Part shown: positions 8,507-17,466 of the stretch, piece by piece
Layout: every line of letters begins with the position of its first letter
Position numbering within the stretch: position 1 is the first letter of the stretch
From: Rhodoferax mekongensis
Lineage (GTDB): Bacteria; Pseudomonadota; Gammaproteobacteria; Burkholderiales; Burkholderiaceae_C
Direction: 5' to 3'
NCBI RefSeq assembly: GCF_032191775.1
Contig: NZ_CP132507.1
Span: 25,001 to 89,000 of the forward strand
Length of the DNA stretch: 64,000 bases
The notes under the pieces: model-generated
The model's input: only the letters and a program-made list of their open reading frames with translations
The model's database searches: none
Told to the model about the DNA's origin: nothing
Translations under genes and position numbers: made by a program

Positions 8507-9500
8507 TGCGTTCTCCCAACCAGTTTTGGTCATTGCCACGAAGTGCTTTTTCAATGCGTATCGCGTACTTCGAATTGTGAGTGCCGTACTGACACTCGAA
8601 AATCGGCACACCATCTACGGTGGCCTGAATTCTGGGTGCACGGTCCAGTTCAATAAAGTCGCCCTTTTTCATACCCAAGAGCTGCTCAACAGTAGCATCC
8701 GCACGGGCCAGCTCGGCAACGATAGTGACTTCTGCTGCTTGAATTTCACGGGTAAGCACATTCACCCAACGGCGGTCTACCTCAATGGAATCCCCTTGCG
8801 TGGAGGAATACAGAACATCCCGGATAGGCTCCAGCGTTGAATACGGGAAACTGAAATGAATGGCTCCCGTGATATCTCCGATTTCCAGCTGGAAAGAGGT
8901 GGAGATCACAATTTCACTGGGCGTTGCAATATTCGCGAATTGGGGCTGCATCTCCGAGCGCTGATACTCCAGTTCTAGAGGGTAAATGCCCTTCCAAGCC
9001 TTTTTGTATTCCGTGGTGATCACATCAACCAGGCGGTTGATCACCCGTTGTTCTGTGGCCGAAAAGTCGCGCCCTTCAATACGCGTCTGGAACTTTCCGA
9101 TGCCACCGTACAAGGTATCAATAACGCCAAAAACCAGTGCCGGCTCGCAAACCACCAATCCACTACCACGCAAAGGACGAATCGCCACGATATTGAAGTT
9201 GGTGGGCACAGCCAATTCACGCAAAAACGCGCTGTAACGCTGCACCACTACCGGACCGACAGAAATTTCCGGGCTACGGCGAATAAAGTTGAACAACCCG
9301 ACCCGCAAATTCCGGGCAAACCGCTCATTCACGATTTCCATCGTAGGCATGCGCCCACGAACGATTCGCTCCTGGCTGGAGATGTTGTAAGCACGAACTT
9401 CACCGTGCTCCGCTGCCTCTTCTACGGTCTTCTGGCTCTCGCCAGTAACGCCTTCGAGAAGGGCATCAACTTCTTCCTGGGAAAGAAACGATTCGCTCAT
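8496..9500 (-). CDS. fliM: FliM, flagellar motor switch protein
   Basis: FliM is the C-ring subunit that binds phosphorylated CheY and flips rotation. The 334-residue protein begins with the CheY-binding peptide (LSQEEVDALLEGV), then the middle domain (MPTMEIVNERFARNLR, ISVGPVVVQRYSAFLREL) and a C-terminal SpoA domain that contacts FliN (GDFIELDRAPRIQATVDGVP). Length is normal. It lies between fliL and fliN in one operon. Confidence 0.96.
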   Translation of the reverse strand: MSESFLSQEEVDALLEGVTGESQKTVEEAAEHGEVRAYNISSQERIVRGRMPTMEIVNERFARNLRVGLFNFIRRSPEISVGPVVVQRYSAFLRELAVPTNFNIVAIRPLRGSGLVVCEPALVFGVIDTLYGGIGKFQTRIEGRDFSATEQRVINRLVDVITTEYKKAWKGIYPLELEYQRSEMQPQFANIATPSEIVISTSFQLEIGDITGAIHFSFPYSTLEPIRDVLYSSTQGDSIEVDRRWVNVLTREIQAAEVTIVAELARADATVEQLLGMKKGDFIELDRAPRIQATVDGVPIFECQYGTHNSKYAIRIEKALRGNDQNWLGERNGI

Positions 9501-9518
9501 AACAAGCCCGCAGTTCCT

Positions 9519-10088
9519 TTACTGGACGATAAAACTCGAAAACAAAACACCAGTGACAGGGTACTCCACCTGCACCGCTTTCTTCTTTTTCTTCTTGGAA
9601 GTGGATTCTTCTTCCTCTTCACCACCACCAAAAGGCACCGAGGCCGCCTTCAATATGTCCTCCACCAGCTTCTCTTTGCCCTCTGCCTTGAGAAGCTCAT
9701 CCGCAGTCCGCTGGGAAATCAACATCAACACGCTGCTGCGGATGGTCGGCAGATAAGCTTTGACTGAGTCCGAAGCCTTGGCATCAATCACCTCCAAGGT
9801 GATACCAATCTGGGCCACACGCTCACCGCCCGGGTCCGCCAAATTGACCACCATGGAATCCATGGGAAGGTACACCGGAGGTGTTTTGGGGGCAGCATGC
9901 GCTGCAGCCTTGGGAGGCGGAGCCGCTTCCTCACCGTCTTCCGCGGCTGCATGCTTTTTGCTGATAAAGAAAAAGGCACCACCACCACCCAAGACCAGCA
10001 CAAGCACAGCCGCCAAAATGATGATCAGCATCTTCTTGCTCTTGGCCGGCGGTTTGGCGGCATCTGCCGCTTCAGGTTTTGCTGACAC
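9519..10088 (-). CDS. fliL: FliL, flagellar basal-body stator-associated protein
   Basis: FliL is a single-pass inner-membrane protein that rings the stators. The 189-residue product has a short basic cytoplasmic start, one transmembrane helix (MLIIILAAVLVLVLGGGGAF), an Ala/Pro linker, and the periplasmic FliL domain (VVNLADPGGERVAQIGITLEV ... LPTIRSSVLMLISQRTADEL). Near the C terminus it carries an unusual charged insertion, five Glu then, after STS, six Lys (about 9571-9620), before the final VTGVLFSSFIVQ. First gene of fliLMNOPQR. Confidence 0.93.
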   Translation of the reverse strand: MSAKPEAADAAKPPAKSKKMLIIILAAVLVLVLGGGGAFFFISKKHAAAEDGEEAAPPPKAAAHAAPKTPPVYLPMDSMVVNLADPGGERVAQIGITLEVIDAKASDSVKAYLPTIRSSVLMLISQRTADELLKAEGKEKLVEDILKAASVPFGGGEEEEESTSKKKKKKAVQVEYPVTGVLFSSFIVQ

Positions 10089-10113
10089 GTGACTACCTCG
10101 AATGTGTGAAGTT

Positions 10114-10170
10114 AAGGGGATTATTCATGGCTCCATGAGCGCATAAGCATGAATAAGGGGGATTATTCAT
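10114..10170. promoter_or_regulatory. Repeated GGGGATTATTCAT motif and hairpin upstream of fliL
   Basis: The fliK-fliL gap (10089-10198) holds two copies of GGGGATTATTCAT, at 10116-10128 and 10158-10170, 42 bp apart. The second is part of a perfect 8-bp inverted repeat, ATGAATAA at 10149-10156 and TTATTCAT at 10163-10170, with a 6-base loop. Similar GGGG and ATTATTC elements lie between fliE and fliF. I infer a binding site for a flagellar regulator such as FlhDC, read towards fliL. Alternatively the hairpin could act on fliK transcript ends, though there is no T run. Confidence 0.45.
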
Positions 10171-10198
10171 TTCCACCTGTCATTTTCACCAAGCCCAC

Positions 10199-11374
10199 TT
10201 ACACAAACAGGTCAATCGATCGTCCTGAGGTTCCCGTTCTGGAAACGCTTGGGGCGGACTCAGCTGCAGCCTCCACCGTCCCGACTTTCCAACCGAAAGG
10301 TTTGCCGCCAGAGCCTTGGCGCTGCGAGTCGCCCGAATTCGAGGTACCAACCGACACCCCGGACAACACCACCCCCTGGCGACTCATGGCATCTTGCAAT
10401 TGAGAACTGGCATTGGCAAGAGCCTCACGGGTCAAGGCCTCGTCAGAGCGGAAAACTACCGTGGCTTCTTTGCCCTGCATTGAAATACTCACCTCGACAG
10501 GGTTTGCACCCAAACCATCCAGTGTCATCTCCGCTTTTTGTACATCTTGGCTGATCCAATAGCTGACCTGCTCGGCATATTGCCCATCGGCACCGGCGGT
10601 TGCAGCTCCGGCGACAACGCCGTCTACGCCCATGGCGCCACCGGCGCCCTGAGGCGCAGCCCAATTCTGCGCAGACACCTCGTTCGAGGTCACCCGGGGA
10701 TTCACTTGGAGTTCCGGCGAACGTTCCCGGCTAGAACCCAAGGCCAATGTGCTGCCCTCTGGAGCTTTGGTTAATGAAGCTGTGAGCTCTTGGACAAACT
10801 TGTGAATCCGCTCAGGAGTGGTTTCCTTGCTCGCTGCAGCTGTTGCTGCTGCACTTGTGTTCGCTGTCGAAGCGTCTGCCAACTCAGGCTGCGCGGCTTG
10901 GGCCGCTGCATCCAAAGCCACTTTGCCAGATTTGGCCTGCGGGGTGTTCAATGGCTTACCAAGCGCAGAATCCAGCGCAGCTTGCAGGGGCAAGGCACCA
11001 TCCCTGCCCGCAGCTGACCCAGACTTGCCGCGAGCGACTTCAGCAGGTAAGGGAACCACCGTTACCGGCGCTGCAGCCACTTGCGCCAACAACAGTGCAG
11101 GATCCGGCAGTGTTGCGGACGCACCGTCCAGCGGTTTTTCCTGGAGAAGTATCAGGTCCGTTGGCACCAAGCTATCGGCAGCCGCATCCACTGGCGGGGC
11201 AATCGCCGCATCAATCGCCACAGGTGCCACTTCTTGGGCACAGGCTAACGCCGCCAAAAAACCTGTAGCGCTGTTCGCACTGCCACCTTCCGGCTTGTCG
11301 GTGCTTTTTTGCCCGGAACTGCCCTCGGCAGGTTTTGCGGATGCAGTAGCTTTGGGTGCGATTTCGATGGTCAT
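10199..11374 (-). CDS. fliK: FliK, flagellar hook-length control protein
   Basis: FliK is exported as a molecular ruler and switches export specificity once the hook is complete. The 391-residue product is rich in Ala, Ser, Pro and Gln over its first 260 residues, as usual for the poorly conserved ruler part. The C-terminal Flg_hook domain is recognisable: AEMTLDGLGANPVEVSISM, ATVVFRSDEALTREALANAS and LQDAMSRQGVVLSGVSV. It overlaps the fliJ stop by four bases, the last gene of fliFGHIJK. Confidence 0.9.
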   Translation of the reverse strand: MTIEIAPKATASAKPAEGSSGQKSTDKPEGGSANSATGFLAALACAQEVAPVAIDAAIAPPVDAAADSLVPTDLILLQEKPLDGASATLPDPALLLAQVAAAPVTVVPLPAEVARGKSGSAAGRDGALPLQAALDSALGKPLNTPQAKSGKVALDAAAQAAQPELADASTANTSAAATAAASKETTPERIHKFVQELTASLTKAPEGSTLALGSSRERSPELQVNPRVTSNEVSAQNWAAPQGAGGAMGVDGVVAGAATAGADGQYAEQVSYWISQDVQKAEMTLDGLGANPVEVSISMQGKEATVVFRSDEALTREALANASSQLQDAMSRQGVVLSGVSVGTSNSGDSQRQGSGGKPFGWKVGTVEAAAESAPSVSRTGTSGRSIDLFV

Positions 11375-11838
11375 CGTGCTTCACCTTGGGTTTGCTGAGC
11401 GCGGGTTCGCGCAAAAAGTTGGGCTGCCATTTCGTCCATCTGCGCCTGATCACGTCGCTGGGCAATGCGTTGCGCCTCAGCCCGTCGTTTCTTCAGCACG
11501 CTGTTCAATCCCGACAGGCGGCTTTCGGCTAGCTGAAGCTGTTGCTTTACGCCTTCGACATGGCGCTGCAAATTGGCGATCACGTCTTCTTGCATCGAAA
11601 TGGCTTGCTGTAGCCGGCCACTGAACTGGTAGTGATGCTTGATCAACTCCACCGAGAGCCCCACTGAACCCGTGCTGACCCAACGGTGATCCGTGTCGCC
11701 GGCATAGGAGCACAACTGGTCCAACTGGCCCATCGCAGCTTGCACGTTCTGCTGGCTCTGTGCCAAAGCGCGAATGACCTCATCCCGCTTGCGCTCGGCC
11801 ATCGAGATTGCCAGCAAAAGGCCGGATGAGTCAGCCAT
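11371..11838 (-). CDS. fliJ: FliJ, flagellar export chaperone-escort protein
   Basis: A 155-residue, almost wholly helical and charged protein forming a long coiled coil, the shape of FliJ, which sits in the FliI ATPase ring and links it to FlhA. Heptad-rich stretches include AERKRDEVIRALAQSQQNVQ and VEGVKQQLQLAESRLSGLN. FliJ varies strongly in sequence, so the call also rests on its position between fliI (24 bp) and fliK (4-base overlap). Confidence 0.9.
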   Translation of the reverse strand: MADSSGLLLAISMAERKRDEVIRALAQSQQNVQAAMGQLDQLCSYAGDTDHRWVSTGSVGLSVELIKHHYQFSGRLQQAISMQEDVIANLQRHVEGVKQQLQLAESRLSGLNSVLKKRRAEAQRIAQRRDQAQMDEMAAQLFARTRAQQTQGEAR

Positions 11839-11862
11839 GCGAACCGCCGATCACACCGTATG

Positions 11863-13299
11863 TCATGGCAGCGCTTCCACCGAAGTACTCAGCGCCAACT
11901 GTGCCAGTGCCTGCTCCATGGGAGCCGCTTCCAGCATGTCCTGCTGCAAAAACTGGATCATGCCGGGTTGCAGAGCAATGGCCTCGTCCAGCACGGGGTC
12001 CGAGCCCGGCGCATACGCACCGATCTGAACCAAGTCCCGACCCTTCTGGTACTTGGAATAGAGGCTGCGGAAACGCCGCGCCTGCTCAAAATGCCCGCGA
12101 TCCACCACGTTGTGCATCACCCGCGAGGCCGATTGCTCGACATCAATCGCGGGGTAATGCCCGGACTCGGCCAAGGATCGCGACAGCACAATGTGCCCGT
12201 CCAGAATGGCGCGGGCCGCATCTGCAATCGGGTCCTGCTGATCGTCACCTTCAGACAGCACGGTGTAAAAAGCGGTGATGGACCCCACGCCGTTGAGACC
12301 ATTGCCACTCCGCTCCACCAACTGAGGCAACTTGGCAAAGCAGGATGGCGGATAACCCTTGGTTGCTGGCGGCTCGCCAATGGCCAAGGCGATTTCGCGC
12401 TGCGCCATGGCATAGCGGGTCAGCGAATCCATCAGCAGCAGCACATGCTTGCCCTGGTCACGGAAGTACTCGGCGATCGCAGTAGCGTAAGACGCTCCTT
12501 GCATGCGTAACAGGGGTGGTGCATCCGCAGGAGCAGCAACCACCACAGAACGTTGCCTGCCATCGACACCCAAAATGTCTTCGATGAATTCTTTTACTTC
12601 TCGGCCGCGTTCGCCGATCAGACCGACGACGATGACGTCCGCCTGGGTGTAACGGGCCATCATGCCCAGCAACACGCTTTTGCCGACGCCGGAGCCGGCA
12701 AACAAGCCCAAGCGCTGGCCACGGCCCACTGTCAAAAGGGCATTGATGCTGCGCACGCCGGTATCCAGCGCTTCACGCACAGGCGCGCGGTCCATGGCAT
12801 TGATCGGTTTACGGTCAAGGACACGGGCAGACACATCGGCCAAAGGCCCCATGCGATCCATGGGGAAACCTTGCGAATCCACCACACGCCCCAGTAGCCC
12901 ATCACCCAAGGGCAAGCGCAGCATGCCTGCGGATGCTGCATCTGCAGGCACCGTCTTTTCGCCCAGGCGAGGCACGGGCACAAACGCAGCGGCGGCTGCC
13001 ACACCGGCGCCACTGGAGAGGCCATGCACATCGCCGGCCGGCATCAGGTAAGCGCGGTCACCCGAGAAACCGACGACTTCCGCCAACACAGGCTCACGTG
13101 CCTTCATGGTGACCACACATTGGGAACCCACGGGCACCCGGATGCCACTCGCCTCCAACACCAAGCCCGTCAGTTTGGTCAACGTACCACGCACTTCCAG
13201 CGATGACTCTTCACCCACGGCAGCACGGGCCTGGGCCAGGTAATCCGCCCATTTGGCGGGAGCCGTGGAGGGGGTGGACTCAGGTGTTTGCATCTGCAT
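11863..13299 (-). CDS. fliI: FliI, flagellar export ATPase
   Basis: FliI is the hexameric cytoplasmic ATPase of the flagellar type III export system. The 478-residue protein shows an F1-beta-like N-terminal barrel, Walker [20 protein letters not shown], the [16 protein letters not shown] segment, Walker [21 protein letters not shown], and [20 protein letters not shown] typical of the family. Length is slightly above average because of Ala-rich ends. It overlaps fliH by 20 bases; an ATG two codons in is an alternative start. Confidence 0.96.
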   Translation of the reverse strand: MQMQTPESTPSTAPAKWADYLAQARAAVGEESSLEVRGTLTKLTGLVLEASGIRVPVGSQCVVTMKAREPVLAEVVGFSGDRAYLMPAGDVHGLSSGAGVAAAAAFVPVPRLGEKTVPADAASAGMLRLPLGDGLLGRVVDSQGFPMDRMGPLADVSARVLDRKPINAMDRAPVREALDTGVRSINALLTVGRGQRLGLFAGSGVGKSVLLGMMARYTQADVIVVGLIGERGREVKEFIEDILGVDGRQRSVVVAAPADAPPLLRMQGASYATAIAEYFRDQGKHVLLLMDSLTRYAMAQREIALAIGEPPATKGYPPSCFAKLPQLVERSGNGLNGVGSITAFYTVLSEGDDQQDPIADAARAILDGHIVLSRSLAESGHYPAIDVEQSASRVMHNVVDRGHFEQARRFRSLYSKYQKGRDLVQIGAYAPGSDPVLDEAIALQPGMIQFLQQDMLEAAPMEQALAQLALSTSVEALP

Positions 13300-13990
13300 C
13301 TTCCCAAGGGGCCTCCAGGCCCAGGGTGGCTACCGTTTTGCGCCAGCGTTGCTCTACGGTGCCATCCACCACCGTGCCGGCCGCCTCCACCAGGCAACCG
13401 CCGCGGCTGATTGCACTGTCAGGCAGCATCGTCAGAGACAGGTTGGAAAACTCCTGCCGCAACACTTCAGACAACACTTCCACATCCAGCGGATTCATGC
13501 GCACAAGCGCTGCCTTGCTATCAATGGCCAACACACTCAGCGCTTCGCGCACCACCGGTTGCAGGGCGTTCGGGTTGCTGGACATTTCATGCCGCAACAC
13601 CTGGCGGGCAATCTCACAAGCCAGCTCCAGCACACCCCGGGCCATCGCCTGCTCCGACTCGGCCAACTGCGCCTGCGCATTGGCAAACAGTTGCGCCATG
13701 GCTTCAGCGGCTACTTTGCCTTCGTTCGCAATGTAGTCATTGAGTTGGCGCTGGCCTTCCAACGTGGCTTGGGCGTGCCCTTGGGCATAGCCTTCCGCAT
13801 AGCCTTGGGCATGCCCTTCCGAGAAGGAGGATTGGCGCACCAATGCCTCTTTGGCCTGCTCTTCTGCCAAGGCCTGGGCAGCCAACTTGGCGGCAAAACG
13901 GGCTGAAGATTTGTCTACATCACCAAAGTCCCAGTCAGTGACGGAACCAATCTCTTCACCAGGTATAAAGCGTGCTTGGTTGCGATTCAT
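13280..13990 (-). CDS. fliH: FliH, negative regulator of the FliI ATPase
   Basis: FliH dimers bind FliI and tether it to the C ring. The 236-residue product has a conserved front end ([18 protein letters not shown]), a Gly-patterned helix with the FliH-typical GxxxG-like run ([17 protein letters not shown]), and a C-terminal FliI-binding domain ([18 protein letters not shown]). The start ATG and fliG stop share one base (13990), and the end overlaps fliI by 20 bases, implying coupled translation. Confidence 0.93.
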   Translation of the reverse strand: MNRNQARFIPGEEIGSVTDWDFGDVDKSSARFAAKLAAQALAEEQAKEALVRQSSFSEGHAQGYAEGYAQGHAQATLEGQRQLNDYIANEGKVAAEAMAQLFANAQAQLAESEQAMARGVLELACEIARQVLRHEMSSNPNALQPVVREALSVLAIDSKAALVRMNPLDVEVLSEVLRQEFSNLSLTMLPDSAISRGGCLVEAAGTVVDGTVEQRWRKTVATLGLEAPWEDADANT

Positions 13991-14991
13991 CAGACCATGG
14001 CGTCGTCGCCACCTCCACCGCCGATCACAATCTGGCCTTCGTCTGCCAAACGGCGCACGATCTTGAGAATTTCTTTCTGCTGGGCTTCCACTTCCGACAG
14101 ACGCATGGGGCCGCGCGATTCCAAGTCTTCCTTGAGGGTTGCCGCCGCACGGGACGACATGTTGGCCAGAATCTTGTCCTTGAGCTCGGGCTGTGCACCC
14201 TTGAGCGCCACAATGAGCACATCTGAAGACACTTCCTTGAGCACCATCTGGATCGCCTTGTCGTCGAGCTTGTTGAGGTCGTCGAAGACAAACATCTTGT
14301 CCATGATCTTCTGGGCCAAATCCGCATCGTGGCTGCGGATGGACTCGATCACCGTGCCCTCAATGGCGGTACCCATCAGGTTAATCATCTCGGCCGCTGT
14401 CTTCACACCACCCAGAGAGGACTTGCGGATCTTGTCGCCACCGGCCAACACCTTGAACAGCACTTCATTCAAGTCCTTCAGGGCGGTAGGCTGAATACCT
14501 TCCATGGTGGCCACGCGCAGCATGACTTCATTGCGCTGGCGCTCAGTGAGATTCTTGAGCACATCCGCGGCTTGATCGTAGTCCAGGTGCACCAGGATGG
14601 CCGCGACGATTTGCGGGTGTTCGTTGCGCAGCAGCTCCGCCACTGACAGCGGGTCCATCCACTTCAGGCTTTCAATACCGGAGACATCGCCGCCCTGCAA
14701 AATGCGGTCAATCAGCAATGCGGCCTTGTCGTCGCCCAGGGCCAGCTTCAATACCGAGCGCACGTAGTCGCCTGAGTTGGAGACCAGCAAGCTCTGCGAG
14801 GCCGCTACTCCGGTGAACTTGTCCACTACCTCATCCACCTTTTCGCGGGTGAGTTGGGTAGTTTTGGCGATCGCCTCGCCCAGGCGCTGCACCTCTTTGG
14901 GCGACAGGTGTTTGAAAACCTCGGATGCCTCTGCTTCGCCCAGAGACATCATGAGGATTGCTGCGTCTTGGAGTCCGTCTTCGTTTGCCAT
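13990..14991 (-). CDS. fliG: FliG, flagellar motor switch protein
   Basis: FliG connects the MS ring to the C ring and meets MotA to generate torque. The 333-residue sequence has the N-terminal FliF-binding part (AAILMMSLGEAEASEVFKHL), the middle domain with EHPQIVAAILVHL, and the C-terminal torque domain (FVFDDLNKLDDKAIQMVLKE ... LKDKILANMSSRAAATLKED). Length matches the family. It follows fliF by 21 bp. Confidence 0.96.
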   Translation of the reverse strand: MANEDGLQDAAILMMSLGEAEASEVFKHLSPKEVQRLGEAIAKTTQLTREKVDEVVDKFTGVAASQSLLVSNSGDYVRSVLKLALGDDKAALLIDRILQGGDVSGIESLKWMDPLSVAELLRNEHPQIVAAILVHLDYDQAADVLKNLTERQRNEVMLRVATMEGIQPTALKDLNEVLFKVLAGGDKIRKSSLGGVKTAAEMINLMGTAIEGTVIESIRSHDADLAQKIMDKMFVFDDLNKLDDKAIQMVLKEVSSDVLIVALKGAQPELKDKILANMSSRAAATLKEDLESRGPMRLSEVEAQQKEILKIVRRLADEGQIVIGGGGGDDAMV

Positions 14992-15012
14992 GGTGGTATT
15001 TTGCGCCGCGCT

Positions 15013-16764
15013 TTACGCCGGTGCCTCTCCATTCATCCATGCTTTGACAATGTTGGCCACGGCAGCCGGATTGTCCCGGGTGAGCTTGCGGGCATCCTCC
15101 AGCCGCAACTCGCTTGGCGATGCAGGCTGTGTATCCGTGCCGGTACCGGGGCCTGTCAGCTGCGGACGCTCGGGCTGGTCGTTCTCGATCGCATCCAGCT
15201 GCGCCACTTCATTATTGTCCAGTGGCTCGGCCACCGGCGCGGGCTGGGTCAGTGCCTTCATCGCAGGGCGAATCACACCCAAGAGCACGAGTGCCGCCAG
15301 ACCCAGCGTGCCCAAAGGCCAGGCCAGGCTGCGTGCCAGCTCCTGCACCTCAGGCTGGCGCCAGACAGGCGTGTCATTCACAACGGCCTTTTCGGGTGCG
15401 AAGGGCGCGTTAACCACATTCACCGAATCTCCGCGGTCCTGGTTGAAGCCCACCGTTTCGCGCACCAGCGCGGTCATCTTCTCCAACTGCGCCTCTGTCA
15501 GGGCCACACTGGTGGTCACACCCTTGGCATCGGTAACCGACTGGTTGTTCAGGACTACCGCCGCATTGATGCGCTTGATGGTACCTACCGCACCTTTGGT
15601 AACGCGAATGGTCTTGTCCACCTCGTAATTGATGATGGATTCTTTCTTGGAGGAGCTGTTGGCGGCACCTGCAGCCGTCTGGCCGTTGGCGGCCAATGCC
15701 TGTGGCTGGCCGTTGATAGGCGCGGCGGGCTGGGCGGGCGGCTGGTTGGTGGTGGCACCGGGCACGCCGGCTGGAGGCGTTGGCTGGGTGCCATTGGTGC
15801 TTTCCACCAATTGCTGGCTACGCACGGCGCCACTGTCAGGCGTCTGGTTAGGCTTGTGCGATTCGGTGGTGCTCTCGGTTTGGGAGAAATCCAGCTCCGC
15901 CGTCACCTGCGCCTTGACATTCTGCTTGCCCACCAGTGGCTCCAGCATGTCCAGGATGCGGCGGCTGTAGAGCTGCTCGATTTGTTGTACATACTGCAGT
16001 TGCTCGGCATCCACGCCGGCGGCCGCGTCGGGGTTGGCAGACAGGAGTTTGCCCGTGTCATCCAAGACACTCACTGCGCTCGGGTTCATCTCAGGCACGC
16101 TGGACGCCACCAAGTGCACGATGCCGGCCAATTGACCTTTATCAAGCGCACGGCCGGGATGCAAGCTCAACAACACGGAGGCTGAAGGTTTTTGCTGCTC
16201 CCGGAAAAAGCCATTCTGATTGGGAAGCGCCAAGTGCACCCTGGCGCTGGATACGGACGACAGCGCTTGAATGGATCGGGTCAACTCGCCTTCGAGCCCG
16301 CGCTGGAAAGTCAGCCGCTCCTGAAACTGGGTCATGCCAAAGCGATTGGCCTCCATCATTTCGAAGCCGCTCACAGAGCCTTTGGGCAGCCCCTGGGAAG
16401 CCAGCTTCAGCCGCACGTCGTGCACACGGTCTGCCGGCACCAGAATCGCGCCACCGCCCTCTGTATATTTGTAGGGCACGTTCATGGTGGTCAGCTGGGC
16501 AATCACGGCACCGCCGTCTTTGTCTGCCAGATTGGAATAAAGCACCCGCCATTCCGCTTGGCGCCCCATGACCAGGCCGACCACGGCAATCGCTACAAAC
16601 AGGGCGATGCCCAAAGCCAATCGGATGCGCTGCCCCTGGTCCAGAGCCGTGAGGCGCTGTCCCAGGGTGGGGTTCACAGGAAGGGTGGCAACTGCGGGCA
16701 TGTCTTGGTTTCCAGGGCTGGGGGCGGGCTTCTCCGCATGAATGGGGCTGATTATTCGACCCAC
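15013..16764 (-). CDS. fliF: FliF, flagellar MS-ring protein
   Basis: FliF forms the inner-membrane MS ring on which the flagellum is built. The 583-residue protein has an N-terminal membrane helix (IRLALGIALFVAIAVVGLVM), the YscJ/FliF ring-building domains (LYSNLADKDGGAVIAQL, ERLTFQRGLEGELTRSIQ, SSARVHLALPNQNGFFRE), a Pro/Gln-rich periplasmic loop, a second membrane helix (LAWPLGTLGLAALVLLGVI), and a short C-terminal FliG-binding tail. It starts the fliFGHIJK operon, divergent from fliE. Confidence 0.95.
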   Translation of the reverse strand: MGRIISPIHAEKPAPSPGNQDMPAVATLPVNPTLGQRLTALDQGQRIRLALGIALFVAIAVVGLVMGRQAEWRVLYSNLADKDGGAVIAQLTTMNVPYKYTEGGGAILVPADRVHDVRLKLASQGLPKGSVSGFEMMEANRFGMTQFQERLTFQRGLEGELTRSIQALSSVSSARVHLALPNQNGFFREQQKPSASVLLSLHPGRALDKGQLAGIVHLVASSVPEMNPSAVSVLDDTGKLLSANPDAAAGVDAEQLQYVQQIEQLYSRRILDMLEPLVGKQNVKAQVTAELDFSQTESTTESHKPNQTPDSGAVRSQQLVESTNGTQPTPPAGVPGATTNQPPAQPAAPINGQPQALAANGQTAAGAANSSSKKESIINYEVDKTIRVTKGAVGTIKRINAAVVLNNQSVTDAKGVTTSVALTEAQLEKMTALVRETVGFNQDRGDSVNVVNAPFAPEKAVVNDTPVWRQPEVQELARSLAWPLGTLGLAALVLLGVIRPAMKALTQPAPVAEPLDNNEVAQLDAIENDQPERPQLTGPGTGTDTQPASPSELRLEDARKLTRDNPAAVANIVKAWMNGEAPA

Positions 16765-16792
16765 CTTTCAAAACATTAGGGTAATAAGCCCC
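16744..16792. promoter_or_regulatory. Inverted GGGGCT/AATAAGCCCC element between fliF and fliE
   Basis: The 110-bp gap between the divergent fliF and fliE carries GGGGCTGATTATTCG at 16744-16758 and AATAAGCCCC at 16783-16792, an imperfect inverted repeat. The left arm, with its preceding AAT, has the AATGG..(A/T-rich)..CG shape of an FlhDC half-site, and resembles the motif upstream of fliL. Divergent class II flagellar operons are normal FlhDC targets, so this is a candidate FlhDC box. Similarity is by eye and the right arm does not fit the enterobacterial consensus well. Confidence 0.4.
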
Positions 16793-16874
16793 GGCTTTAC
16801 CCACCAATTCAAAAAAATACGCATTCGAGTGGGGGCATAGGATTCGCGGCAACCCAACTTACAGGGAGACCAGC

Positions 16875-17192
16875 ATGGATCTCAAGCTCACACCCGTCTC
16901 AATGCCCACTTCCATCCGCCCCTCTACCGGCATCAAACCCGGCGGGGCCAGCAGCGCCACCGGTGTGGGCGGCGGTTTTTCCGGGGAACTGAAAAATGCT
17001 CTCAGCTCCGTGAGCGCCGCCCAGAACGAATCCAGTCGCTTGCAGCGGGAAGTGCAAATGGAAAACCCCAAGGTCAGCCTGGAGGAAACCATGGTGGCCA
17101 TCCAGAAAGCCCAGATCGGCTTCCAGGCCACTCTGCATGTACGCAACCGCATGGTCCAGGCGTACACCGACATCATGAATATGCAAGTGTGA
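16875..17192 (+). CDS. fliE: FliE, flagellar MS ring-rod junction protein
   Basis: FliE is the first exported protein, joining the MS ring to the rod. The 105-residue product has a variable N terminus and the conserved C-terminal helix pair: SAAQNESSRLQREVQMENP, VSLEETMVAIQKAQIGFQA, and VRNRMVQAYTDIMNMQV. An AGGGAG ribosome site precedes the ATG. It is divergent from fliF and is the last flagellar gene before the accessory island. Confidence 0.95.
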   Translation: MDLKLTPVSMPTSIRPSTGIKPGGASSATGVGGGFSGELKNALSSVSAAQNESSRLQREVQMENPKVSLEETMVAIQKAQIGFQATLHVRNRMVQAYTDIMNMQV

Positions 17193-17466
17193 TTGATTTA
17201 CTATCTTTTTGATAGCTACTTGCGCACATTGCGTGGGCGCCAAGTGCCAATTTCACTCACAAATACAAACTGTATGTCCAGCCAGCCAGCCCTCCGTCAT
17301 AAGCCCTGAAAAGCGGATCATTTCCGGCTTGTGCCCCAACGGACTCAAGATTCTTTCAGATTTGACGTAATACCGTGGAGAGGCCGTATTGTTGAGGCGG
17401 GTGACCCGGGTTACCTGCCGTGCGGCCAAGAAATTGCCAGCAGACACTTAATCCGAGAGGCCTACC
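17193..17466 (+). promoter_or_regulatory. Leader region of the giant repeat-protein gene
   Basis: This 274-bp gap holds repeat copy A, a near-palindrome GGTGACCCGGGTTACC at 17400-17415, and the ribosome site GAGAGG at 17455-17460, 6 bases before the ATG. A weak sigma-28-like pair is present, TCAAGATT at 17345-17352 and GACGTAAT at 17364-17371 with an 11-base spacer (10 of 16 consensus positions). A TTGACG at 17362-17367 could be a housekeeping -35, but no convincing -10 follows at normal spacing. The promoter is therefore not settled. Confidence 0.35.
17198..17253 (+). repeat. Dispersed intergenic repeat, copy A
   Basis: A 56-bp element right after fliE, matching copies at 45082-45137 and 51405-51460 along its whole length. 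Each has a first hairpin (CTATC with GATAG here) followed by GCTACTTGCGCA and a GGGCGC block that can pair with the GCGC before it. All three are in the same orientation and between genes. It is of a type I recall as common between genes in Comamonadaceae; the function is unknown. Confidence 0.75.
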
